Positions 9,399-16,538 of a stretch of 64,000 bases of DNA are shown piece by piece. The notes below the pieces were generated by a model. That model was not told where the DNA came from. It saw nothing but the letters and a program-made list of their open reading frames with translations, and did not search any database. Positions within the stretch are counted from its first letter, which is position 1, and each line of letters begins with the position of its first letter. Source of the DNA: Williamsia sp. GTDB lineage: Bacteria; Actinomycetota; Actinomycetes; Mycobacteriales; Mycobacteriaceae. Position numbers and translations under genes: made by a program. The stretch lies in the NCBI RefSeq assembly GCF_016462415.1, contig NZ_JAEMTF010000010.1, positions 1 to 64,000 of the forward strand, written 5' to 3'.

Positions 9399-9404
9399 TA
9401 GTGT
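9399..9404 (+). promoter_or_regulatory. Candidate -10 box for gpsA
   Basis: TAGTGT in the divergent fbiD-gpsA gap, about 45 bases upstream of the gpsA GTG; this would give a leader carrying the strong AGGAGG at 9436-9441. Confidence 0.4.
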
Positions 9405-9448
9405 GGTGGCGGGCCGGAGTCGACGGCCGTGGTCGAGGAGGTTTGTTC

Positions 9449-10438
9449 GTGCGCGCTGCCGTGATGGGTTCGGGATCCTGGGGAACGGCGATGGCCGCGG
9501 TACTGGTCGACGCGGGTACCGACACCGTCCTGTGGGCGCGGCGCCCCGAGCTGGCGCGCTCGATCGCCGACGACCACGTCAACCCCGACTATCTGCCGGG
9601 CATCACCCTTCCTGACTCCCTGCGCGCCGTGAGTTCGGCCGACGAGGCGCTCGACGGTGCCGACCTGGTCGTGTGCGCCGTGCCGTCGCAGTCGTTGCGC
9701 GCCAACCTCGCCGGGTGGTCCATCTCGCCGGACGCGACGCTGATGTCGTTGGCCAAGGGGGTGGAGAGCGACTCCCTGATGCGGATGAGCGAGGTGATCG
9801 CGCAGGTCACCGGCGCCGATCCGGACCGCATCGCGGTACTGTCCGGCCCCAATCTCGCGCGCGAGATCGCGCAGCGCCAACCCGCGGCGACCGTGGTGGC
9901 GTGCCCCGACGAGTCGCGCGCGGTGGACATCCAGAACGCCTGCAGCACATCGTATTTTCGCCCGTACACCAACACCGACGTGGTGGGCTGTGAGATCGGC
10001 GGGGCGGTCAAGAACGTGATCGCGCTGGCCTGCGGGATGGCATCGGGCGCCGGACTCGGCGAGAACACCCTGGCCTCGATCATCACCCGCGGACTGGCTG
10101 AGACCATCCGGCTCGGGGAGGCGCTCGGCGCCAAGCCGGAGACGTTCGCCGGTCTGGCCGGTGTCGGCGACCTGGTCGCCACGTGCTCCTCACCGCTCTC
10201 GCGCAACCGGTCGTTCGGGTCCCGCCTGGGCGAGGGACGCAGCCTGACCGAGGCCCAGGAGGCCACCAACGGTCAGGTGGCCGAAGGTGTGAAGTCGTGT
10301 TCGTCGGTGCGCGCGCTGGCGGCCGGCCACGGCGTGGAGATGCCACTGACCGACGCGGTGCACCGCGTCTGCCACGAGGGGCTCGGGGTGCGCGACGCGA
10401 TCATCGCGCTGTTGAGCCGCAGCACCAAGCCGGAGTGA
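9449..10438 (+). CDS. gpsA: Glycerol-3-phosphate dehydrogenase [NAD(P)+]
   Basis: 329 residues. It reduces dihydroxyacetone phosphate to sn-glycerol-3-phosphate for phospholipid synthesis. The nucleotide-binding loop [14 protein letters not shown] starts the protein; [11 protein letters not shown] and the catalytic-lysine stretch [14 protein letters not shown] are intact, as is [17 protein letters not shown]. The GTG at 9449 is set by a strong AGGAGG 7 bases upstream; the ORF-track start 387 bases earlier lies in the divergent fbiD gene. In M. tuberculosis a ddl gene follows; here the next gene is DUF3515. Confidence 0.96.
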   Translation: MRAAVMGSGSWGTAMAAVLVDAGTDTVLWARRPELARSIADDHVNPDYLPGITLPDSLRAVSSADEALDGADLVVCAVPSQSLRANLAGWSISPDATLMSLAKGVESDSLMRMSEVIAQVTGADPDRIAVLSGPNLAREIAQRQPAATVVACPDESRAVDIQNACSTSYFRPYTNTDVVGCEIGGAVKNVIALACGMASGAGLGENTLASIITRGLAETIRLGEALGAKPETFAGLAGVGDLVATCSSPLSRNRSFGSRLGEGRSLTEAQEATNGQVAEGVKSCSSVRALAAGHGVEMPLTDAVHRVCHEGLGVRDAIIALLSRSTKPE

Positions 10439-10453
10439 CGCGCGGGCGTCGTC

Positions 10454-11071
10454 TCAGGAACCGAGATCGATCGGGGCGAGCGGCAGGACCTGCTCGATGA
10501 TCTTCGAGACGTCGGAGATGGCGCCGTTGCCGGAGTTGTTCGGCAGCCACAGCGCCACGTACGGGCGGTGATCGACGGCGAACCAGAGCGCGCCCTTCTC
10601 GCCCTCCTTCGGCGCCCGCTGGAACCACTGCACCGGATCGACGGTCTGCAGGGCCGAGGTCGGCGCGAGGTCGTCGGGGCGGGGCACGCCGCAGCGCAGC
10701 TGGACCGGGCCGGGTGAATCGCCGCCCTTGGCCCACTGGATGAGTCCGTCGGACTCCGTGCGCTCACCGAAGTTCTCGAACTTCTGGGGCAGTGCGGCGA
10801 TCAACCGGGCGCAGCCCTGCTCACCCGACTGCGGCGCAGCCGCGGACTGCAGCGGCAACGGGCCCGGTGAGCTGGTGTTCTTGGCGGCGGCGAAGACGAT
10901 GAACAGGACGACGACCATCACCGGGATCGCGACGATGGTCGCGATCAGGGCCGGGCTGCGTCGCCCGGGTGCGGCGGGGGACCGGTCGGCGTCCGACGCG
11001 GCGGCATCGGTGTCGGGGGCGTCGGTGTCGGACGTGCCGGGGTCGTCTGCGTCATGGGTGCCGGATGCCAC
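10454..11071 (-). CDS. DUF3515 membrane-anchored protein
   Basis: 205 residues: an acidic Asp/Thr/Ala-rich cytoplasmic N-terminus (about 1-35), one transmembrane helix (ALIATIVAIPVMVVVLFIVFAA, about 41-62) and an extracytoplasmic domain with two cysteines (QGCARLIAALPQ and LRCGVPRP). This is the DUF3515 family found next to thiL/ddl across mycobacteria and relatives (Rv2980). Function unknown; envelope location is inferred. It starts with GTG 3 bases after the Lrp-domain gene stop, so the two are probably co-transcribed. Confidence 0.85.
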   Translation of the reverse strand: MASGTHDADDPGTSDTDAPDTDAAASDADRSPAAPGRRSPALIATIVAIPVMVVVLFIVFAAAKNTSSPGPLPLQSAAAPQSGEQGCARLIAALPQKFENFGERTESDGLIQWAKGGDSPGPVQLRCGVPRPDDLAPTSALQTVDPVQWFQRAPKEGEKGALWFAVDHRPYVALWLPNNSGNGAISDVSKIIEQVLPLAPIDLGS

Positions 11072-11074
11072 GGG

Positions 11075-11320
11075 TCAGACGGCCCGGACGTCGGTGACCA
11101 CGGGACACGTGAGGGTCCGGGTGATGCCCACGACCCCTTGGATGCTGGGGACCACGGTCGCGGTGAGGTCGTGGGCGTCGTCGACGCTCACGCGCACGAT
11201 GACGTCGTAGGGGCCGGAGACCTCTTCCGACGATGCGACGCCGGCGATCTCCGCGATGGCGGCGGCGGCCTGGGCGGCACGACCCACCTCGGTCTGGATC
11301 AGAATGTATGCCTGAACCAC
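11075..11320 (-). CDS. Stand-alone Lrp/AsnC ligand-binding (RAM) domain protein
   Basis: 81 residues, composed only of the alpha-beta RAM domain: VQAYILIQTEVGRAAQAAAAI, then SSEEVSGPYDVIVRVSVDD, ending VVPSIQGVVGITRTLTCPVV. The helix-turn-helix of full Lrp proteins is absent. Such small RAM proteins oligomerise and bind amino acids; their role in actinobacteria is not established. GTG start at 11320 has GGAAGG just upstream; the much longer ORF in this frame is antisense to thiL. Divergent from thiL. Confidence 0.85.
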   Translation of the reverse strand: MVQAYILIQTEVGRAAQAAAAIAEIAGVASSEEVSGPYDVIVRVSVDDAHDLTATVVPSIQGVVGITRTLTCPVVTDVRAV

Positions 11321-11364
11321 GGCCTTCCCCTTCCTCAGTAGGTCCCACCCGACACGCCGGTGAA

Positions 11365-11370
11365 TAGACT
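11365..11370 (+). promoter_or_regulatory. Candidate -10 box for thiL
   Basis: TAGACT about 60 bases before the preferred thiL start, in the gap divergent from the RAM-domain gene. The leader it predicts is too short for a TPP riboswitch and none is seen. Confidence 0.4.
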
Positions 11371-11431
11371 GGCACACATTGTCACCGACGAACCGTCCGG
11401 TGCGCGAATCAACGAGACCGGAGGAACCGCG

Positions 11432-12454
11432 GTGGTGGGCGCCAACGATTCCGGCGGCGACGTGTCGCGACCACCCGACTCGCCGGGCTCGGGTCCCACC
11501 GTCGCCGACCTCGGTGAGCAGGGGCTCATCGGTCGGCTCACCGCGATGTCGTCGCGGGCCGCGGCCGATCTGCCCGCCGATTCCGACCGTCTGCTGATCG
11601 GTCCCGGTGACGACGCGGCCGTCATCGCGATGTCGTCGGATCTGATCGTCAGCACCGACACCCTGGTGCAGGACAGGCATTTTCGCCTCGAGTGGTCGGC
11701 GCCGGAGGCGATCGGTCGACGCGCGGCGATCCAGAGTGCAGCCGACATCGCCGCGATGGGTGGTCGGGTGTCGGCGCTGGTGGTCTCGATCGCCTGTCCG
11801 CCGACCACCCACGTTGACTGGGTTCTCGCCGTCAATCGCGGACTCAACGAGGCCGCGGTCGCCGTGGGCGCCCGGGTCGTGGGCGGTGATGTGGTGTCCG
11901 CGGATCAGATCGTGGTGACCGTCACGGTGTTCGGCTCAACCGACGGTCGCGCGGCGGTGCCGGTCTCGGGTGCACGGGTCGGAGACCGTCTCGCCGTGAG
12001 CGGACCGCTGGGTTCCTCGGCCGCCGGGCTCGCCCTGTTGGTGGCCGGTCGGGCGCAGTCGTACCCGGATCTCGTTGCCGCGCATCGCGTCCCGATCGTC
12101 GATCTCGCCGCCGGGGTGGTTGCCGCCGTACACGGCGCGCACGCGATGACCGATGTGTCCGACGGGCTCGGCGCCGAACTGGAGACGATGGCCCGAGCGT
12201 CGGGGGTGTCGCTGGACGTCGTCGCGGCGTCGATCCCGATGGCCGACGGACTCGTCGAGGCCGGCGCGGAGCTGGGCGTCGATCCGGCCGGGTGGGCGAT
12301 CGGGGGAGGCGAAGATCACCAGTTGCTCGCCGCGTTCTCCGACACCCCGCCCGCCGGCTGGACGGTGATCGGTTCGGTTCTCGCCCGCGACGACGAGCGC
12401 CCCGTGCGCGTCGACGGTTCCGCGCCCGCCGTCCCCGGGTGGCAGAGCTTCTGA
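11432..12454 (+). CDS. thiL: Thiamine-monophosphate kinase
   Basis: About 340 residues. ThiL phosphorylates thiamine monophosphate to the active cofactor TPP. Diagnostic motifs: LLIGPGDDAAVI, IVSTDTLVQDRHFRLEW, SAADIAAMGGRVSALVVSI, VVGGDVV, TDVSDGLGAELE and the C-terminal GGGEDHQLLAAF. The GTG at 11432 is preferred because GGAGGAA precedes it; the ATG at 11360 would add 24 atypical residues and lies before the -10 candidate. Upstream of the gamma-carbonic-anhydrase-like gene and ung, as in M. tuberculosis thiL-ung. Confidence 0.94.
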   Translation: MVGANDSGGDVSRPPDSPGSGPTVADLGEQGLIGRLTAMSSRAAADLPADSDRLLIGPGDDAAVIAMSSDLIVSTDTLVQDRHFRLEWSAPEAIGRRAAIQSAADIAAMGGRVSALVVSIACPPTTHVDWVLAVNRGLNEAAVAVGARVVGGDVVSADQIVVTVTVFGSTDGRAAVPVSGARVGDRLAVSGPLGSSAAGLALLVAGRAQSYPDLVAAHRVPIVDLAAGVVAAVHGAHAMTDVSDGLGAELETMARASGVSLDVVAASIPMADGLVEAGAELGVDPAGWAIGGGEDHQLLAAFSDTPPAGWTVIGSVLARDDERPVRVDGSAPAVPGWQSF

Positions 12455-12469
12455 GGAGATCGCTGCCGC

Positions 12470-12475
12470 TAGATT
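12470..12475 (+). promoter_or_regulatory. -10 box of leaderless promoter for gamma-CA-like gene
   Basis: TAGATT followed by 6 bases (gtcgga) and then the ATG at 12482. Confidence 0.6.
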
Positions 12476-12481
12476 GTCGGA

Positions 12482-13003
12482 ATGGCTGTGTATGCGTTGG
12501 ACGATCGCGTTCCCGAACTCGGCGAGGGGGCCTATGTGCACCCCGACGCGACGGTGATCGGGGCGGTGACCCTCGCCGCCGGTGTCTCGGTGTGGCCGGG
12601 TGCGGTGCTCCGCGGTGATTACGGGACCATCACCATCGGCGCGATGACGAACATCCAGGACGGCACCGTCATCCACTGCACACCCATCCACCCCACGACG
12701 ATCGGCGCGAACTGCGTCGTCGGCCACAACGCGCACGTCGAGGGCGCGACGGTCGGGGACAACTGCCTCATCGCGTCCGGATCGGTGGTGCTCAACGGTT
12801 CCACGATCGGCGACGGCGCGGTCGTCGGAGCAGGTGCGGTGGTGCCGTTCGACTTCGCCGTGCCCGCCCGCGCGATGGCCCTCGGTGTGCCCGCCAAGAT
12901 ACGTGCGGGTCACGAGGTCGCCGAGGGACACGTCGACCTCAACGTCGAGATGTACTTCCAGAACGCCCAGTACTACCGCGACCACCTGCGGCGGGTCGAC
13001 TGA
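12482..13003 (+). CDS. Gamma-carbonic-anhydrase-like left-handed beta-helix protein
   Basis: 173 residues with hexapeptide repeats throughout ([28 protein letters not shown] and so on). The three metal-ligand histidines of the gamma-CA family are present in DGTVIHCTP and [10 protein letters not shown]. Members trimerise around zinc or iron; many bacterial homologues (YrdA, PaaY, CaiE) lack proven carbonic anhydrase activity, so the reaction is left open. Start fixed by the leaderless promoter; its TGA overlaps the ung ATG by one base. Confidence 0.88.
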   Translation: MAVYALDDRVPELGEGAYVHPDATVIGAVTLAAGVSVWPGAVLRGDYGTITIGAMTNIQDGTVIHCTPIHPTTIGANCVVGHNAHVEGATVGDNCLIASGSVVLNGSTIGDGAVVGAGAVVPFDFAVPARAMALGVPAKIRAGHEVAEGHVDLNVEMYFQNAQYYRDHLRRVD

Positions 13004-13689
13004 TGGCCGCCGACGGACCCCGTCCGCTGACCGACCTCATCGACCCGGGGTGGGCGGCCGCGCTCGAACCGGTGGCCGACACGATCGCGTCGATGGGGAC
13101 CTTCCTCAGGGAGGAGATCGCCGCCGGTCGGCGATACCTGCCCGCCGGGGAGAACGTGCTGCGGGCCTTCACCACCCCGATGGACCGGGTGCGGGTCCTC
13201 ATCGTCGGACAGGACCCCTATCCGACGCCCGGGCACGCCGTCGGGCTCAGCTTCTCCGTCGCGCCCGACGTCCGGCCGGTGCCGCGTTCGTTGGGCAACA
13301 TCTTCACCGAGTACGTCGACGACCTCGGGCTGCCCCGGCCGACCAGCGGTGACCTGTCCCCGTGGAGCGACGGTGGCGTGCTGCTGCTGAACCGCGTTCT
13401 CACCGTCGCCCCGGGCGCACCCGCATCGCATCGCGGGAAGGGCTGGGAGGACGTCACCGAGTGTGCGATCAAGGCGTTGGTGGCCCGAGACGCCCCGCTG
13501 GTCGCGATCCTGTGGGGCAAGGACGCCGGGTCGCTGCAGCAGTGGATGCCCGAGATCCCGACCATCACCTCGGCACACCCGTCGCCGATGTCGGCGAGCC
13601 GGGGCTTCTTCGGGTCCAAGCCGTTCAGCCGCGCGAACGCGGCGCTGGAGGAACTCGGTGCCGACCCGATCGACTGGACCCTGCCCTGA
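13003..13689 (+). CDS. ung: Uracil-DNA glycosylase (family 1)
   Basis: 228 residues. Removes uracil from DNA in base-excision repair. The catalytic-Asp water-activating loop [18 protein letters not shown] and the minor-groove intercalation loop [17 protein letters not shown] are both intact. Start is the ATG overlapping the previous stop (TGATG), so translation is probably coupled. Confidence 0.97.
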   Translation: MAADGPRPLTDLIDPGWAAALEPVADTIASMGTFLREEIAAGRRYLPAGENVLRAFTTPMDRVRVLIVGQDPYPTPGHAVGLSFSVAPDVRPVPRSLGNIFTEYVDDLGLPRPTSGDLSPWSDGGVLLLNRVLTVAPGAPASHRGKGWEDVTECAIKALVARDAPLVAILWGKDAGSLQQWMPEIPTITSAHPSPMSASRGFFGSKPFSRANAALEELGADPIDWTLP

Positions 13690-13705
13690 GGCGAGCCCAC
13701 AGGCA

Positions 13706-14512
13706 TCAGGCGTCGTTGGCGGCGCTGAAGTCGGCCGGGCGCTTGGCCACGAAGGCGTCGACGCCCTCGATGCCGACGGGAAGCCCGGCCAGTCGTGAGA
13801 TCGACGCCGCCTCGGCGGCCATCTGGTCGGTCAGCGTCGCCCCGTCACTCGCCATCAGCAGTTCTCGGGTGGCACGGAGTGACTGTCGTGGGCCGGCCGC
13901 GATCGCCGTGGCCGCGGCGGTGGCGGCGCCCACGACATCGTCGTCGGAGTCGACGAGCTGCGCCACCAGTCCGATCTCGAGCGCCTCGGCCGCGGTGACC
14001 ACCTTGTTGGTGAGGATGATGTGGCGGGCCCGGGCCGCACCGACCAACCGGGGCAGTGCCCACGTCATACCGCCGTCGGGGGAGAACCCGATGGCCGAGT
14101 ACGCCGCGCGCAGGGATGTGCCGGGCCCTCCGATGGCGACGTCGGCGTGGCAGACGATGCTCATGCCCGCGCCGGCCGCCCAGCCGCGTACAGCCGCCAC
14201 GACGGGCACGTCGGCCTCGGCGAGGGCTGCGATGAACGCGTGGAACCGTTCGGCGAGGTCCGCGACGAACGCGGGCCGGTCAGGTGCCGATGCGAACGCC
14301 CGCACGTCGCCGCCGGCACAGAAGTTCGCACCCGGCCCGACCAACAGCACGGCGCCCACCGAGTGCTCGCCCGCAGCCACCGCGCGCAGCATCTCGGTGC
14401 CCTCGATCAGTGCGTCGGGCGCCAGCGAGTTACCACCGCGCTCGGTGGAGATGCGAATAGAAAGAACACCGTCGACGATGTCGACGGTGTTCAGGTCTGC
14501 CAGTGAGGTCAT
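13706..14512 (-). CDS. Enoyl-CoA hydratase/isomerase family protein, PaaG-like active site
   Basis: 268 residues of crotonase fold: the oxyanion-hole region GANFCAGGDVRAFA and AAVRGWAAGAGMSIVCHADVAI are present. The two hydratase glutamates (rat ECH Glu144 and Glu164) are not: the first aligns with Ser in GAGMSI, and the second lies in AAYSAIGFSPDGG, where an Asp occupies the position used by PaaG-type isomerases. It is therefore more likely an isomerase or other crotonase than a classical hydratase. ATG 14512 chosen from a leaderless -10 box. Convergent with ung, and transcribed away from rpmB. Confidence 0.85.
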   Translation of the reverse strand: MTSLADLNTVDIVDGVLSIRISTERGGNSLAPDALIEGTEMLRAVAAGEHSVGAVLLVGPGANFCAGGDVRAFASAPDRPAFVADLAERFHAFIAALAEADVPVVAAVRGWAAGAGMSIVCHADVAIGGPGTSLRAAYSAIGFSPDGGMTWALPRLVGAARARHIILTNKVVTAAEALEIGLVAQLVDSDDDVVGAATAAATAIAAGPRQSLRATRELLMASDGATLTDQMAAEAASISRLAGLPVGIEGVDAFVAKRPADFSAANDA

Positions 14513-14518
14513 CACTGC

Positions 14519-14524
14519 AGACTA
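14519..14524 (-). promoter_or_regulatory. -10 box of leaderless promoter for the crotonase-family gene
   Basis: TAGTCT on the minus strand, followed by 6 bases (gcagtg) and the ATG at 14512. Confidence 0.6.
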
Positions 14525-14539
14525 TGTGACGCGAACCAC

Positions 14540-14731
14540 TCAGCCGCGGACGACCTTGCCCGCCTTCAGGCAGGACGTGCAGACGTTGATGCGCTTGCGG
14601 TTGCCGGGGGCGACCTGGGCGCGGACGGTCTGGATGTTGGGATTCCACCGGCGGTTGGTGCGTCGGTGCGAGTGCGAGACCGACTTACCGAAGCCGGGTC
14701 CCTTGGCGCAAACGTCACAGACGGCAGCCAT
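14540..14731 (-). CDS. rpmB: 50S ribosomal protein L28, zinc-ribbon form
   Basis: 63 residues: MAAVCDVCAKGPGFGKSVSHSHRRTNRRWNPN opening and RINVCTSCLKAGKVVR end. Both CxxC pairs (CDVC, CTSC) are kept, so this is the zinc-binding C+ version; actinobacteria often carry a second zinc-free copy elsewhere under Zur control. Start set by AGGAG 7 bases upstream; the ORF-track version adds 23 spurious residues. Divergent from the fakA-like gene and recG, a common grouping. Confidence 0.96.
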   Translation of the reverse strand: MAAVCDVCAKGPGFGKSVSHSHRRTNRRWNPNIQTVRAQVAPGNRKRINVCTSCLKAGKVVRG

Positions 14732-14830
14732 CGTCGAACTCCTCATGTTGGAAACAGTTTGGTGGTTGTCTCTGCTGCGGCCGCCGACTCTCTCGGACAC
14801 CGCTCACGACAACCCTGCAAGGATAGCGGC

Positions 14831-16525
14831 ATGAACGCTGACGGGCCAAATACGCCCGGACCCGGTACCCGGCAGGCGCCGATGGATCCCGGGCTGCTGC
14901 GCGACTGGAGCCAGGAGTGTGTGCGGGGCCTGACCGCGGTCCGCGGCGAGATCAACGACCTGAACGTCTTCCCGATCCCGGACTCCGACACCGGCAGCAA
15001 CATGCTGCACACGATGACCGCCGCGGCGACCGCCTGCGCCGACACCGCCCCCGACGCCACCCTGACCGAGGTCATCCGCGCCGCGGCCGACGGCGCGACC
15101 GGTCAGGCCCGCGGCAACTCCGGGATCATCCTGTCGCAGGTCCTCGTCGGTCTCGCCGACGCGGCCGACATCAACGCGGTCGACGGCGCGGTGCCGTTCA
15201 ACCGGCTGTGGGCGTCGGGCCTGGGCCTCGCCGCCCTCGCCGCGACCCGGGCGGTCAGCGAGCCCCGCGACGGCACGGTGCTGACCCTGCTGCGGCAGGC
15301 GGCGGCCACCGCGGCCGACCTGATCGACGCATCGCCCGGTGACCTCGCGCGTGCGGTCGCCGACGGATGCGCCGACGACCTCGAGCGCACCACCGAGCAG
15401 CTGCCCGAACTCGCCCGTGCGGGTGTCGTCGACGCGGGCGGCCGCGGATTCCTGGTGCTCGTCGACTCGATGGTCAAGGTGCTCACCGGCGTCTCGGCGC
15501 GCCGTCGGCGGTATCAGGGTGCGCTGGCCGGCGGCGGCGACCCGATCGGGCACCCCGCGGCGGGCGAGGCCTGTGACGCGAACTCGTCGGAGATGGACTT
15601 CGAGGTCATGTACACCATCGAAGGTGCTGTCGCCGAACAGATCCCGGTGCTCCGGGCCCGTCTCGACGGACTCGGTGATGCTGTCGTCATCGTCGGGGAC
15701 AGCTCGAACACCGCCGGCGAGCGGTTCTCGGTCCACGTGCACACCTGCGAACCCGGTGATGCCGTCGAGGCCGGCATCGAGGTCGGCCGCGTCAGCGCGA
15801 TCCGGATCACCTGCTTCGTGCTCGATGCCCACCGCGCGTCGCACGATCCCGACGATCGCCCCGCCGCCCGCGCCCGCGGGGTCGTCGCCGTGGTCGACGG
15901 CGACGGTGCGGCGGAGTTGTTCGAGCAGGAGGGAGCGAGCGTCGTCCGCTCCGACGACGGACTCGACGCGGCCGCTCTCGCCCAGGCGATCCTGGCCGTG
16001 GACGCCGCACACGTGGTCGTGATGGCCAACGGCGCGTTGCCCGCCCAGGATCTGGTCACCGTCGCGGCCGATGCGCGGTCGAGGCATCGGACGGTGGTCT
16101 TCCTGCCGACGCTGTCGATGGTGCAGTGCCTCTCGGCGATGGCGGTGCACGACATCGCCGCCGCCCCCGACGCCGACGCCTACGCGATGGCCGAGGCGGC
16201 CGCGTCGACGCGCCGCGGATCGGTGGTCACGGCGAGCGAACCGGCGCTGACCCTCGCCGGCGCCTGCGACACCGGCGACCTGTTGGGGATGATCGGGGTG
16301 GACGTGTTGGTGATCGGGCCCGGGCAGTCGGAGGCGGCGACCGCGCTGGTGGACCTGATGCTCAGCACCGGTGGTGAACTCGTCACCGTGCTCGCCGGCG
16401 CGGACATCGCCGACGGGGTGCTCGAACGACTCGAACGTCATGTGTCCGCAGCCCATCCGGGGGTGGAGTTCGTCGCGTACCAGTCGGGACAGGCCGACGA
16501 GGTGCTGCAGGTGGGTGTCGAGTGA
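14831..16525 (+). CDS. DhaL/DAK2-domain kinase, FakA-like (YloV family)
   Basis: 564 residues. The N-terminal DhaL nucleotide-binding domain (about 20-210) has LNVFPIPDSDTGSNMLHTM and ARGNSGIILSQVLVG, the metal- and ATP-binding loops. A central domain follows, then a C-terminal DegV-like region (about 350-564). In staphylococci this protein (FakA) phosphorylates fatty acids carried by DegV/FakB proteins; a FakB/DegV gene lies at 25939 in this window. Function in actinobacteria is inferred. ATG at 14831 chosen; the upstream ORF part is antisense to rpmB. recG follows after 13 bases. Confidence 0.88.
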   Translation: MNADGPNTPGPGTRQAPMDPGLLRDWSQECVRGLTAVRGEINDLNVFPIPDSDTGSNMLHTMTAAATACADTAPDATLTEVIRAAADGATGQARGNSGIILSQVLVGLADAADINAVDGAVPFNRLWASGLGLAALAATRAVSEPRDGTVLTLLRQAAATAADLIDASPGDLARAVADGCADDLERTTEQLPELARAGVVDAGGRGFLVLVDSMVKVLTGVSARRRRYQGALAGGGDPIGHPAAGEACDANSSEMDFEVMYTIEGAVAEQIPVLRARLDGLGDAVVIVGDSSNTAGERFSVHVHTCEPGDAVEAGIEVGRVSAIRITCFVLDAHRASHDPDDRPAARARGVVAVVDGDGAAELFEQEGASVVRSDDGLDAAALAQAILAVDAAHVVVMANGALPAQDLVTVAADARSRHRTVVFLPTLSMVQCLSAMAVHDIAAAPDADAYAMAEAAASTRRGSVVTASEPALTLAGACDTGDLLGMIGVDVLVIGPGQSEAATALVDLMLSTGGELVTVLAGADIADGVLERLERHVSAAHPGVEFVAYQSGQADEVLQVGVE

Positions 16526-16538
16526 CGGAGGCCGGCTG

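Noticed and set aside
11321-11431. TPP riboswitch before thiL
   Set aside because: Only 111 bases, shared with a divergent promoter; no CUGAGA-type conserved core found.
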